Of a DNA stretch of 64,000 nucleotides, positions 35,291-44,013 are shown piece by piece. Under the pieces are notes generated by a model. The model did no database searches. It was not told the DNA's origin and was given only the letters and a program-made list of their open reading frames with translations. How positions within the stretch are numbered: position 1 is the stretch's first letter; every line of letters begins with the position of its first letter. The position numbers and the translations under genes are program-made. Source of the DNA: JAVDCA01 sp035293985 (GTDB lineage: Bacteria > Pseudomonadota > Alphaproteobacteria > Rhizobiales > Xanthobacteraceae); contig DATGLS010000032.1 of NCBI GenBank assembly GCA_035293985.1, positions 1 through 64,000 of the forward strand, given 5' to 3'.

Positions 35291-36265
35291 TCAGGCGGTC
35301 ACGCCCAGCGGCGCGCCGCAGGCGTCGTACCAATAGAGGATGCTGCTCCAGATCTCGTCCGCGGTTTCAGCGAACCAGAAGAGGTCGCGGTCCTCCGCGT
35401 CGATGACGCCTTCGTCGGCGAGAAACTCGAAATCGATGACCCGGCGCCAATATTCTTCGCCGACCAGCACGACCGGAACCGGCTTGATCTTGCGCGTCTG
35501 CACCAGGGTGAGGACCTCGAATAGCTCGTCGATCGTGCCGAAGCCGCCCGGGAAAGCGACGAGCGCCTTCGCGCGCATCAAAAAGTGCATTTTTCGCAGC
35601 GCAAAGTAATGAAATTGGAAACACAGCTCCGGCGTGATGTAGGGATTGGGATATTGCTCATGCGGCAGACTGATGTTCAGGCCGATGGTCTTTGCGCCGA
35701 CCTCGCAGGCTCCACGGTTGGCGGCCTCCATCATCCCCGGGCCGCCGCCGGTCATGACCACCAGCTTGGAGCGCAAGCCATCGGCATCGCGGCTGCTGCC
35801 GACCAGCCTTCCGAATTCGCGCGCGATTTCATAGTAGTGGCTCTTGGCCAGAATGCGCTCGGCCACGGCGAGCTTGCGGATCAGGCTGCTGTTGCGGGGA
35901 TCGGCCTCGTGCGCTTGGCGCGCGGCCACCACGCCTCGTCGCGCCGCCATGGGCTCGGTAATTCGCGTGCTGCCGAACACCACGATGGTGTCGCGAACGG
36001 CATGCTCGGTCAGCAGCGTCTCCGGCTTGAGGTACTCGAGCTGGAGGCGCACGCCACGCGCTTCGTCGCGCGCCAGGAAAGCGAGATCGCGTTCGGGCGG
36101 GACATAGCTCGGGCTCGCGAGAATGGCTTTCAGTCGCGCCGGCGCATCCGGGTCTTCGTCGGGCGGCTTCGGCCGGTGCGAGGGCAGCGGCTGGTGTCGT
36201 CGGTCGGGGTGTGGCGGCGGTGGAATCGCAACCTTGCGGGATGAGGGCGGGGGGTCTTTTGCCAT
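35291..36265 (-). CDS. LOG-family protein with N-terminal extension
   Basis: This 324-residue protein is read from the ATG 36265 (MAKDPPPSSRKV). A proline-rich N-terminus and a helical segment (FLARDEARGVRLQLEYLKPE) precede a Rossmann lysine-decarboxylase-like/LOG domain: TIVVFGSTRI, VVMTGGGPGMMEAANRGA, GLNISLPHEQ and the catalytic motif FPGGFGTIDELFE. The long form with LNISLPHEQ and QFHYFALRKMHFL is distinct from the short LOG at 16693 and belongs to a subgroup of unclear substrate. It is probably cotranscribed with its neighbours on both sides. Confidence 0.87.
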   Translation of the reverse strand: MAKDPPPSSRKVAIPPPPHPDRRHQPLPSHRPKPPDEDPDAPARLKAILASPSYVPPERDLAFLARDEARGVRLQLEYLKPETLLTEHAVRDTIVVFGSTRITEPMAARRGVVAARQAHEADPRNSSLIRKLAVAERILAKSHYYEIAREFGRLVGSSRDADGLRSKLVVMTGGGPGMMEAANRGACEVGAKTIGLNISLPHEQYPNPYITPELCFQFHYFALRKMHFLMRAKALVAFPGGFGTIDELFEVLTLVQTRKIKPVPVVLVGEEYWRRVIDFEFLADEGVIDAEDRDLFWFAETADEIWSSILYWYDACGAPLGVTA

Positions 36266-36346
36266 GCGGATCGAATCTCGCGCGGGTGTCGCCCATATCG
36301 GGCCGAGATGTCGGGCCGCAATGACTACCTGCCCGGTCCGCCTCAA

Positions 36347-37090
36347 TCAATGCGACCGCGCGCCGGCATCGCCGAGATGCTGGCGCAGCAAGACACCAGG
36401 CCCGTCGAGCGGCTTCGCGCCCATGATCTTGAGCGCGTGCCACAGGCTGACCTGGTTCGTCGTCAGGACAGGTTTTCCCAGCTCGCGCTCCAGCCGGTCG
36501 ACGATGCTGAAGGTGCTCCAATTACCGCAAGCCAGCATGACCGCGTCGGCTCCCGGCCGGTTCACGCGGCGTCCGATATCGAAGGCGGTTTGCGCATCGA
36601 GCAGCCCGATCTCGAGATTGCGGACGAGCCCCAGGGCTTCCTGCGCGAGGACCTCCACGCCATTCGCCCCGAGAAACGCCGCGACGGTCTGGTTGACCGA
36701 AGCGCTCCACGGCGCGCCGAGCACGATTTGCTTGACGGAAAGCGCCCTCAAGGCCGCGAGCAGCGCCGTCGAGGCCGTGGTGGCCGGCTTCCCGCTGGCC
36801 GCGGTTATGCGCTGGATCAGCTCCTGGTCGTATCCGGGCCCCTTGCGCGACGAGGGGGCGGTCGCCGGCAAGACGATGACATCGACATCGACATCGGCCA
36901 GCTTTTGACTCTCGGTTTCGATCTCCTGAACGATCCGCAGGGTCGAGTCCGCATCCACGTTGCTCAATCGCATGCGCGCCACATGGAGCGTGATGCCTTG
37001 CGGCAATGCCCTGCCGATGTCCCACTCCTGGACCGAGCTCGAGGATGGAAGCAGCAGGCCGATCCTACGAAAGTCTTTTCGCTGTGCCAT
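36347..37090 (-). CDS. Asp/Glu racemase superfamily, maleate cis-trans isomerase-like, first catalytic Cys absent
   Basis: The protein has 247 residues. IGLLLPSSSSVQEWDIGRALP, TLHVARMRL and the second-site motif LACGNWSTFSIVDRLE match maleate isomerase/arylmalonate decarboxylase relatives. In active isomerases the first nucleophile lies in a Y-x-C-T-S segment followed by KGPGYD. Here the corresponding stretch is VLPATAPSSRKGPGYD, so Ala stands where Cys is expected, while the second Cys is kept. A one-cysteine protein would resemble arylmalonate-decarboxylase-type chemistry rather than isomerisation or racemisation. It is first gene of a three-gene run. Confidence 0.75.
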   Translation of the reverse strand: MAQRKDFRRIGLLLPSSSSVQEWDIGRALPQGITLHVARMRLSNVDADSTLRIVQEIETESQKLADVDVDVIVLPATAPSSRKGPGYDQELIQRITAASGKPATTASTALLAALRALSVKQIVLGAPWSASVNQTVAAFLGANGVEVLAQEALGLVRNLEIGLLDAQTAFDIGRRVNRPGADAVMLACGNWSTFSIVDRLERELGKPVLTTNQVSLWHALKIMGAKPLDGPGVLLRQHLGDAGARSH

Positions 37091-37172
37091 CGAAACCTCC
37101 TGTCAGCCCTGGAAGCTGCTCGGTTGCGGACACCAAAGCGGGCGCCCGCCCCAACTACCGCGCGCGACGACA

Positions 37173-38405
37173 TCACAACTGCCAACAGCGGTACCCGATC
37201 TCGGGTTGGCTGAAGAACAGGCGCTGCTCACGCAAGAGCAGCACAAGATCCGCAGTGTCGCGCAAGTGGGCGCATACGTCCCTGGCGATCTTCTTGTAGA
37301 CCCGCGCTTCCGGATAGGGCGTCACGTTCAGGTCTTCGATCGCCCAGCGCTGAATGTTGATGACGTTGGTGTCGTCGGCGGTGTGGACGAGATACGGCCT
37401 GAAGCTCTCCGGCAGAGCATCCCTGCCCCTGTCGTTCAAGTAGATCGCACCCTCGGTGAGATTTCCGGAATAGAGCGCTGCCGATAGGTAAGAATCCCAC
37501 GAGTTGGCGAAGCTGAGGATTGGGAGGCCAATGAACACGACCAGAATGGCGGCGTGATAGGGATGCCGTCCGCTGAAAAGGACATCACGCCAGGAAAACT
37601 TCTGGCTGCCGCTGAACAAGAGGATATCGAGCAGCGCCATGGCGGTGGTCCACGGCCAGATGATGTTGTTCCAGTTCAGGCCGAGCGGCCCGAACATGCC
37701 CAGAATGAAAACATGCATTCCAACAGCGGCGATCAGCGACATCCACCGGAAGCGATGCGTCAACAGCCCGAGCGCGAATGCGATCTGGATGAACGGGGCG
37801 GCCATCCCGAGCCATTGAAGCGCGGGCGCCGCAGCCGGGACGACCTCGGTGACGGGCGAGACGATCCAGGGAAAATCATTCTGGATGAAATTCTGATTAA
37901 GCTTCTGCAGTCCCGAAAAGAGGTATGTGCCCGCCATGATCAGACGCGCGATGTTGAGCACGCGGTCACGTCCGGCCACATCCTCACTACGCCAGGAAAA
38001 CTGCGCCAGCGTCGCCAGCAGGAATCCGTAGAGAAAGACCCATGGCTGCCAGCGCGTCTGATCGAGCAGGCAGAAAACGACCGCGACGGCGAGGAAGGCC
38101 GCAATGAATTTTTGCGGCTTGGGCGAGACGAGCGCCGTCGCCGCAAGCGCGAACAGAGCGGCGAACAGCGCATGCTCGACCAGAGGTGCGGCCTGGGGCA
38201 GGACGTCGAACACCGGGGCCAACGGAAAAGATCGCGGTCCGATCCACAGACGGAGGCTCATGGCAAGGCCGAGGCAAAACGCCAGGATCACGGTGGTCTT
38301 CAGCCAGAAAATGCGACTGGCGGGTCCAAGCAGGAAGCGCCGGTTCGCCGCCACAAGGGGCAAGGTCCCGATCTGCGCAAGAAATCCGAAACGCCAGTCC
38401 ACCAT
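37173..38405 (-). CDS. Polytopic membrane protein of unknown function
   Basis: This 410-residue protein has about eight or more hydrophobic helices (VILAFCLGLAMSLRLWI, ALFAALFALAATALV, FIAAFLAVAVVFCLL, LIAAVGMHVFILGMFGPLGL, AILVVFIGLPILSF). The segment IMAGTYLFSGLQKLNQNFI and the long soluble C-terminal tail (about residues 310-410) recall HTTM or DoxX-like proteins, but I cannot assign it firmly. No operon partner is evident; the maleate-isomerase-like gene downstream is 82 bp away. Confidence 0.65.
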   Translation of the reverse strand: MVDWRFGFLAQIGTLPLVAANRRFLLGPASRIFWLKTTVILAFCLGLAMSLRLWIGPRSFPLAPVFDVLPQAAPLVEHALFAALFALAATALVSPKPQKFIAAFLAVAVVFCLLDQTRWQPWVFLYGFLLATLAQFSWRSEDVAGRDRVLNIARLIMAGTYLFSGLQKLNQNFIQNDFPWIVSPVTEVVPAAAPALQWLGMAAPFIQIAFALGLLTHRFRWMSLIAAVGMHVFILGMFGPLGLNWNNIIWPWTTAMALLDILLFSGSQKFSWRDVLFSGRHPYHAAILVVFIGLPILSFANSWDSYLSAALYSGNLTEGAIYLNDRGRDALPESFRPYLVHTADDTNVINIQRWAIEDLNVTPYPEARVYKKIARDVCAHLRDTADLVLLLREQRLFFSQPEIGYRCWQL

Positions 38406-38446
38406 GCATCAAACCCTCTTGGCTCCGGTGCTTCCATCGGCCGGCG

Positions 38447-38518
38447 AGTAGCCCGCATTGAGCGCAGCGAAATGCGGGATCTCCGTCCCGGATATCGCGT
38501 CGCTCCATCCGGGCTACA
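38447..38518. repeat. REP-like palindromic element R7
   Basis: GTAGCCCGCATTGAGCGCAG and CGTCGCTCCATCCGGGCTAC are inverted partners around the core GTCCCGGATATCGCG. It lies between the membrane-protein gene and the TRAP permease stop. Confidence 0.8.
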
Positions 38519-38523
38519 CCCCC

Positions 38524-39810
38524 TCACCCGCCTCCCCCGAACACCAGGTTCGGCAGCCACAGGGTGAGCCATGGCACGTAGGTGATGATGCCGAGCACGA
38601 TCAGCAGCAGGACCAGGAACGGCAGGATGCCGCGGATGACCTCGCCGATCGGCGCGCGGGTGATGGTGGCGAGCACATAGAGGTTGAGGCCGACCGGCGG
38701 GTGCACCAGGCCAATCTCCATGTTGTGGGTGAAGATGATCGAGAAGTGCACCGGATCGATGCCGAGCGGCTTGAGCGCCGGGGCAAGGATCGGCAGCACA
38801 AGCAGCAATGTGGCGACGACCTCGAGGAAGCAGCCCAGCGCCAGCAGCAGGACGTTGATGATCAAAAGGAACTGCCAGGTCGAAAAGCCTGAGCTGACGG
38901 CCCATTGCACCAGCTTCGCCGGGATGCCGGATTCGGTCATCCAGTGGCCGAAGGCGAGCGCGGTCGCGACGATCAGCATTATGGTCGAGGCGCTGCGCAT
39001 GCCGTTGGCGATCACGATCAGCGTGTCCTGCCAGCGAAACCCGCGATAGAAGATCAGCGAGACCAGAAGCGCGACCACGGCCGACAGCGCCGCCGCCTCG
39101 GTCACGGTGACGAAGCCGCCATAGATGCCGACCATGACGACGATCGGCACCGACAGGGCCGGCAGCGCGCGCCCCGTGACCCGCAATCGGTCGACGAGCG
39201 GCAGGGAGGCCTCGACCGGAAATCTTTTCCAGCGGGCGTAGAAGAACACCCAGATGAAGAACACGGCTGCCTGCAGCAGCCCAGGCAGCACGCCGGCGAG
39301 AAAGAGCCGCGGCACCGATTGCTCGGCGACGATGCCGTAGAGGACCAGTGCGAGGCTCGGCGGGATGACGATGCCGATCGTGCCCGAGGCGCCGACCACG
39401 CCGAGCTCGAACGAGCGCGGATAGCCGCGCTCGATCATCGCCGGCACCAGGATCGCGCCCATCGCGAGCGCGGTCGCGACGCTCGAGCCGCAGATCGCCG
39501 CAAACAGCGTGCAGGCGACGACGGTGACGAGGCCGAGCGAGCCGCGCACCCCGCCGAGCCACACGGTGGCGAGATCGACCAGGGCTTTCGCCACGCCGCC
39601 GTAGCGCATGAATGTCGCCGCCATCACGAACAGCGGCAGGGCCATCAGCGTTGTCGAGTTGAGATCGTTGATGACGACCTGGGCAAGGCCGATCAGCGGC
39701 TGGCCCGACACCAAGAAGAGGATGCCGGCGCACAGCCCGAGCACGAGAAAGATCGGCATCCCGGCCGCCAGCAGGCCGAAGAACAACAAAAGGAACAAGA
39801 AGACGTACAT
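38524..39810 (-). CDS. dctM: TRAP transporter large permease (DctM)
   Basis: This 428-residue integral membrane protein has about a dozen hydrophobic segments. Signatures are PIFLVLGLCAGILFLV, TLMALPLFVMAATFM, CTLFAAICGSSVATALAMG, GTIGIVIPPSLALVLYGI and LVHPPVGLNLYV, all typical DctM landmarks. It forms the Na+-coupled transport channel with DctQ. It starts 9 bp after the dctQ stop in the order dctP-dctQ-dctM. The substrate is unknown, usually a carboxylic acid. Confidence 0.95.
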   Translation of the reverse strand: MYVFLFLLLFFGLLAAGMPIFLVLGLCAGILFLVSGQPLIGLAQVVINDLNSTTLMALPLFVMAATFMRYGGVAKALVDLATVWLGGVRGSLGLVTVVACTLFAAICGSSVATALAMGAILVPAMIERGYPRSFELGVVGASGTIGIVIPPSLALVLYGIVAEQSVPRLFLAGVLPGLLQAAVFFIWVFFYARWKRFPVEASLPLVDRLRVTGRALPALSVPIVVMVGIYGGFVTVTEAAALSAVVALLVSLIFYRGFRWQDTLIVIANGMRSASTIMLIVATALAFGHWMTESGIPAKLVQWAVSSGFSTWQFLLIINVLLLALGCFLEVVATLLLVLPILAPALKPLGIDPVHFSIIFTHNMEIGLVHPPVGLNLYVLATITRAPIGEVIRGILPFLVLLLIVLGIITYVPWLTLWLPNLVFGGGG

Positions 39811-39819
39811 CGTCGCCGA

Positions 39820-40359
39820 TCAGCGCAGCGACGGCGGCGACAAGCCGCCGAGCTCGTCAGTGGCGGGGAGATGCCCGGGCGCCATAGTGGCGGGATCGAA
39901 AAAGAAGAGAAAGCGGACGAGGCGGATGACATAGCGGATCAGCATCAGGGCGCTGCCCGCCGGCAGGCTGAGATAATAGATCCACATCGGGAACTGGAGG
40001 TCGCTCGAGCTGCGCTCGTCGAGCATGAGCGACGTGGAGACGATCTGCCAGCCGTACCAGACGAGCGCCGCCGCGAAGACGAGCGCGGCGAGGCAGTTGA
40101 AGATCTCGACCCAGCGATAGGCGTGCACCGGCAGGAGGCGCACGATCAGGTCCGGCCGCACATGCCCGTCACGGCGCACGAGCTGGCTCGAGGTGATCAT
40201 GACCGCCCAGATCACCAGGTAGACGATCATCTCCTCGGCGTAGCTGATGGCGTGCGCCGGATCGAGATAGCGGCCCACCACCTGCCACAGGCCGACCACG
40301 AGCGCGCACAGACCAAGCAGGCCGACCAGGCTCTGCTCGATCCGATCCCATATTTTCAT
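39820..40359 (-). CDS. dctQ: TRAP transporter small permease (DctQ)
   Basis: This 179-residue protein has four helices: SLVGLLGLCALVVGLWQVVGRY, EEMIVYLVIWAVMITSSQLV, IFNCLAALVFAAALVWYGW and WIYYLSLPAGSALMLIRYVI. This is the DctQ fold. The ATG at 40359 (MKIWDRIEQS) is preferred over one six codons upstream. It is 24 bp from dctP and 9 bp from dctM. Confidence 0.93.
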   Translation of the reverse strand: MKIWDRIEQSLVGLLGLCALVVGLWQVVGRYLDPAHAISYAEEMIVYLVIWAVMITSSQLVRRDGHVRPDLIVRLLPVHAYRWVEIFNCLAALVFAAALVWYGWQIVSTSLMLDERSSSDLQFPMWIYYLSLPAGSALMLIRYVIRLVRFLFFFDPATMAPGHLPATDELGGLSPPSLR

Positions 40360-40383
40360 GGCGCCGTCTCGACGCAAGCGAGG

Positions 40384-41418
40384 TCAGCTGGCCGAGGCGA
40401 GCGCCGCATCGAGCAGCTTGACCAGATCAGGTGAGATGTGAAGTTGCTTGGCGAGCTGGTCCGTCTCGGGCATCATCCGGGCGCGGTCGGCCGCAATCTG
40501 CGCGTCGGTCGGATCGACGATCTTGATGCCGTGCGACTGGAGGGTGGCGCGCGCCTTCGTCTGCGAGGCGGCGGTGTTGGCGCGGTAGGTCGCGATGTTC
40601 TCGGCCCACAGGTCGCTCATCATCTTCTGCTGCGCGGGCGTGAGCTTCGCCCAGGAGGCGAGGCTGATCATCGGAATGTATTCGGCGACGAACTGATGGT
40701 CGGCGAGCGAGTATTTCACGCCGGCGTCCCATAGCTGGGCGCTGACCACGCTCTCGTCCGAGGAAACGAAGCCGTCGAACATGCCCTGCGAGAGCGACAG
40801 CGGTACGTTCGGCCAAGCCGTCGTGTTGGGGATGGCGCCGACGAAGCGCGCCCGCCAGGCCTGGCCGGCGCCGCCCGAGTTGCGGATCTTCATGCCCTTG
40901 AGGTCGGCGAGCGAGTTGATCGGCTTATTGGTCGTGTACCAATTCTGAAACCCGAGATCGAGCCAATTGCCGATGACGTGGGCGCGGATCTTCTGCTCGA
41001 CCTCCTTGACGATGAAGGCGCCGGGCGGGCCGTCGGTCACCCGATGCACCACCTCGACGCTGCGGCCGTACAGCGCCGGCAGCTGGAAGAGGTCTGCGTC
41101 CGGAATGATGCCGGTGATGACCCAGCTGCCCGGGACGGCCATCTCGACCTGGCCCTGGATCAACGCCTTGGCGACTTGCAGGTCGGGGAAAAGCTGGGCG
41201 CTGTCGAACACCTGGGTCTTGATCTTGCCGTCGGAGGCGGCCGCCACCTTGCCGAGGTAGTCCTTGACTGAGATGTTGCGCGGGTGCGTCGGCGCCGTGT
41301 CGAGCGAGCAGCGGATCAGCAACGGCTCGTCCGCGCGCGCGACCCTAATCAGCGACGGCGTGGCCAACGCGGCCGCGGACGCCGCGACAAAGGCGCGGCG
41401 CGAGATGCGTTTCCTCAT
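40384..41418 (-). CDS. dctP: TRAP transporter substrate-binding protein (DctP)
   Basis: This 344-residue periplasmic receptor has a Tat-like signal (MRKRISRRAFVAASAAALA, with RRAF). The fold shows the DctP hallmarks PTHPRNISVKDYLGKV, LADLKGMKIRNSGGAG with the Arg that holds the ligand carboxylate, and PLSLSQGMFDGF. It is first gene of the dctPQM operon, with its own promoter expected between 41419 and 41530. The ligand is a carboxylate by family; the exact compound is unknown. Confidence 0.94.
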   Translation of the reverse strand: MRKRISRRAFVAASAAALATPSLIRVARADEPLLIRCSLDTAPTHPRNISVKDYLGKVAAASDGKIKTQVFDSAQLFPDLQVAKALIQGQVEMAVPGSWVITGIIPDADLFQLPALYGRSVEVVHRVTDGPPGAFIVKEVEQKIRAHVIGNWLDLGFQNWYTTNKPINSLADLKGMKIRNSGGAGQAWRARFVGAIPNTTAWPNVPLSLSQGMFDGFVSSDESVVSAQLWDAGVKYSLADHQFVAEYIPMISLASWAKLTPAQQKMMSDLWAENIATYRANTAASQTKARATLQSHGIKIVDPTDAQIAADRARMMPETDQLAKQLHISPDLVKLLDAALASAS

Positions 41419-41538
41419 GGCGTCCTCCCCTGGACGTGACCGTTATTTTGGACGGGAGATCAAGAGATAGGGCGTATCAGAATGTGCCTTTTTCGCCCTC
41501 CCTGCAAGAACGCCCCATGCGACCCGCCACAAGACACG

Positions 41539-41668
41539 CCTCATCCTGGGGGCGCGCGCGTGCGTCTCGAACGATGGGCCGAGCACGCAAGCGGCGCCAT
41601 TGACAGCCGCTGCGCCTGGCTCGAGACGCGCGGTCGCAAGGGCGGCCGCGCTCCTCACCATGAGGAGG
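41539..41668. repeat. Dispersed ~130-bp repeat B1
   Basis: It starts CCTCATCCTG and ends GCGCTCCTCACCATGAGGA; the ends are partially inverted complements. Shared internal blocks with the copy at 47358-47529 are TGCGTCTCGAA, CGATGGGCCGAG/GAGTGGGTCGAG and GCGGCCGCGCTCCTCA. Confidence 0.75.
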
Positions 41669-41735
41669 AGTTTGTACCTCGTGCGGTACCCGAAACCGCT
41701 GCCACCTCGGTGAAGGCGGCTGGTCATCCGCGACC

Positions 41736-41753
41736 CTATTCGCTATTCGCTAG
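41736..41753. repeat. Solitary heptad-repeat arm H4
   Basis: CTATTCGCTATTCGCTAG is a right arm of the heptad family without a recognisable left arm nearby. It may be a remnant. Confidence 0.6.
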
Positions 41754-41795
41754 TTCTCACCCGCGAGTCCTCATGCCACTTCGCCGAACATCGCC

Positions 41796-42686
41796 GTGAC
41801 CCCCACCCGCCTCGTGCCGGCCGTGCTGTGGATGATCGGCGCGCTGCTCTCGTTCTCGACCATGGCGGTGGCGATCCGCGAGCTCTCGCGCGTGCTCGGC
41901 ATTCTCGAAATCCTGGCGCTGCGCAGCGGGACCGGCCTCGTCGTCCTCGGCGCGATCGCGCTCGCGCGTCCGCAGCTGCGGCGGGCGATACGCACGCGGC
42001 ACATCTGGCTGCATCTTCTGCGCAATAGCGTGCATTTCGCCGCCCAGGTCGCCTGGGCGACGAGCATCACGCTGCTGCCGCTCGCCACCGTGTTCTCGCT
42101 CGAGTTCACCATGCCGGCGTGGACGGCCATCATGGCCGCGATCTTCCTGCAAGAGCGACTGACGCCGAGCCGCATCGGCTCAGTGATCCTCGGCTTCCTC
42201 GGCGTGCTCGTCATCATCCGGCCCGGCCTGGAGACCTTCCATCCCGCGGCGCTGCTCACGCTCTCGGCCGCCTTCGGCTACGCCATCGCGCTCATCGCCA
42301 CCAAGCGGCTGACCGCGACCGACTCGGCCTTCACCATCGTGTTCTGGATGATGGCCATGCAGCTCCCAATGAATCTCGTGGGCAGCCATTTCGCGTCGTT
42401 CGCCAGCCTCGGGACGGCGCAGATCGTGCCGATCATCGGGCTCGCGGTCGCGGGGCTGACCTCGCACTACTGCCTCTCCAACGCGTTCCGCGCCGGCGAG
42501 GCGACCGTGGTGGTGCCGATCGACTTCATGCGCATCCCGCTGATCGCGCTCGTCGGCTGGTGGCTCTACGCCGAGCCGCTCGACCTCTTCGTCTTCGCGG
42601 GGGCCGCGCTCATCGTGTCAGGAATCCTGTGGAACCTGCAGGCCGAGACCCGCAAGAAGGGGCGCTTACGCACCGGCACGGCGTAA
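41796..42686 (+). CDS. DMT superfamily transporter (EamA domains)
   Basis: This 296-residue protein has ten predicted helices in two EamA repeats. Examples are LSFSTMAVAIRELSRVLG, the Arg-rich ILALRSGTGLVVLGAIALA, LLPLATVFSLEFTMPAWTAIMA, IGSVILGFLGVLVIIRPG, and the second copy's VVVPIDFMRIPLIALVGWWLY and FVFAGAALIVSGILWNL. The start is GTG at 41796; ATG at 41832 is possible. Family members export metabolites or amino acids; the substrate is unknown. Confidence 0.9.
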   Translation: MTPTRLVPAVLWMIGALLSFSTMAVAIRELSRVLGILEILALRSGTGLVVLGAIALARPQLRRAIRTRHIWLHLLRNSVHFAAQVAWATSITLLPLATVFSLEFTMPAWTAIMAAIFLQERLTPSRIGSVILGFLGVLVIIRPGLETFHPAALLTLSAAFGYAIALIATKRLTATDSAFTIVFWMMAMQLPMNLVGSHFASFASLGTAQIVPIIGLAVAGLTSHYCLSNAFRAGEATVVVPIDFMRIPLIALVGWWLYAEPLDLFVFAGAALIVSGILWNLQAETRKKGRLRTGTA

Positions 42687-42802
42687 ATTTACCTCCAATG
42701 ATCACCTTGCGTGCCAAGCCACTATTCCGACGCTTTTGCGACCTCAACATCGGTGGGGCGCACAAGCCATCGACTGAATCGCGGATCGCGGGTGGAGCGG
42801 GA

Positions 42803-43933
42803 ATGACCTTGGGGTGGCGCGAAACGGCGATCATCAGCCTCGTGACCGGACTGGCGACGTTCGCCGGCCCGGCGACGCTTGCCCAGGCCCCCTACCCGGC
42901 GCCCGCAGCGCCACCGCCGGCCAACCCGGTCTGCACGCGCCTCGAGGCGCAGCTCGCCACGATCGACCGCGGCACCGTCGACCCCGCGCGCGCCGAGCAG
43001 ATCCGGCGCCTCGAGGACGTCCGCAACAAGCAACAGGCCGATGTCGACCGCATGTCGGCGCAGGCGAGCCGCATGGGCTGCCAGGGCGGCGGCTTCTTCT
43101 CGCTGTTCACCGGCCAGAACCCGCAATGCACGCCGCTCAACCAGCAGCTCCAGCAGGCGCGCGCCAACCTGGAGAAGGTGCTCGCCGACCTCGACCGGCT
43201 GCAGGGCGGCGGCGAGGGCGCGCGCGAGGCGCAGCGCGCCACCGTGATCAACGCGCTGGCGCAGAACAATTGCGGCCCGCAATACAGCGCCGCCGCGAAC
43301 CAGCAGCGCGGCTTCCTCGACAACCTGTTCGGCAGCCGGCCCGGCAACAACGGGACCTACTCGAGCAATGGCCCCTACTCGTCGATCCCGTCCGGCACCT
43401 ATCGCACCGTCTGCGTGCGCATGTGCGACGGCTACTACTTCCCCATCTCCTACGCGACGACCGCCGACCATTTCGCCGAGGACGCGCAGACCTGCCAGGA
43501 GACCTGCCCGGCCGCCCAGGTGGTGCTGATGTCGAACCCGACCGGGTCCGACATCAACCAGGCCGTGGCGTCGAACGGCGCGCCCTACACGTCGCTGCCC
43601 AACGCGTTCAAGTACCGCACCGCGCTCGTCCCCGCCTGCGGCTGCCGCAAGCCAGGGGAAAGCTGGGCACAGGCGCTCGGCGGCCTGCGCGACAATACGC
43701 TGCAACAGGACGACATCGTGGTCACCCCCGACAAGGCCAAGACCCTGTCGGCGCCGCGCGACGCGCAAGGCCGCTTGATCCGCGACGTGCGCACGCTCGA
43801 CTCGCAGGACGCCGGCACCGCCGCCGCCGCCTCGATCGCGTCGGCCTCGTCGAACGAGGGCGACACTGTCGCGCCCAGCTCCAAGAAGAAGCCGGTGCGC
43901 GCGGTCGGCCCGACCTTCGTGCCGCCGCGATAG
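42803..43933 (+). CDS. DUF2865 domain protein, exported
   Basis: This protein has 376 residues with a signal peptide (MTLGWRETAIISLVTGLATFAGPATLA). A Pro/Ala linker leads to a helical Gln/Arg-rich part (residues ~45-150, with paired Cys in MGCQGGGFFSLFTGQNPQC). The DUF2865 core follows with TVCVRMCDGYYFPISYATT, FAEDAQTCQETCPA and VPACGCRKPGESWAQAL. The eight or more cysteines suggest a disulfide-rich periplasmic domain. The ATG with GGAGCGG ahead was chosen over a longer artefact frame. It is Rhizobiales-restricted as far as I know; the function is undefined. Confidence 0.88.
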   Translation: MTLGWRETAIISLVTGLATFAGPATLAQAPYPAPAAPPPANPVCTRLEAQLATIDRGTVDPARAEQIRRLEDVRNKQQADVDRMSAQASRMGCQGGGFFSLFTGQNPQCTPLNQQLQQARANLEKVLADLDRLQGGGEGAREAQRATVINALAQNNCGPQYSAAANQQRGFLDNLFGSRPGNNGTYSSNGPYSSIPSGTYRTVCVRMCDGYYFPISYATTADHFAEDAQTCQETCPAAQVVLMSNPTGSDINQAVASNGAPYTSLPNAFKYRTALVPACGCRKPGESWAQALGGLRDNTLQQDDIVVTPDKAKTLSAPRDAQGRLIRDVRTLDSQDAGTAAAASIASASSNEGDTVAPSSKKKPVRAVGPTFVPPR

Positions 43934-43938
43934 CGCGG

Positions 43939-44013
43939 GCGAGTGGCGAATAGCGAGTAGCGAGTAGTGGCGCGGAGTCCGTCTATTCGCCATGCCCCAT
44001 TGGCTATTCGCCG
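43939..44013. repeat. Heptad-repeat hairpin H5
   Basis: The left arm is GCGAGTG GCGAATA GCGAGTA GCGAGTA (43939-43966). The right side has CTATTCGCC and GGCTATTCGCC ending at 44013. It lies exactly between the convergent stops of the DUF2865 gene (43933) and nadE (44014). Confidence 0.85.

Larger units (their letters stand above)
41419..41795. other. Intergenic region between dctP and the EamA gene, mostly repeats
   Basis: This 377-bp divergent gap holds a copy of the ~130-bp dispersed repeat (41539-41668) and a solitary heptad-repeat arm (41736-41753). The remaining ~110 bp next to dctP probably carries its promoter. No gene is supported. Confidence 0.6.

Noticed and set aside
38905..40434. 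509-codon frame antisense to the TRAP permease genes
   Set aside because: The product is extremely Arg/Asp/His/Gln-rich, the expected mirror of hydrophobic membrane codons; dctM and dctQ are unmistakable on the other strand.
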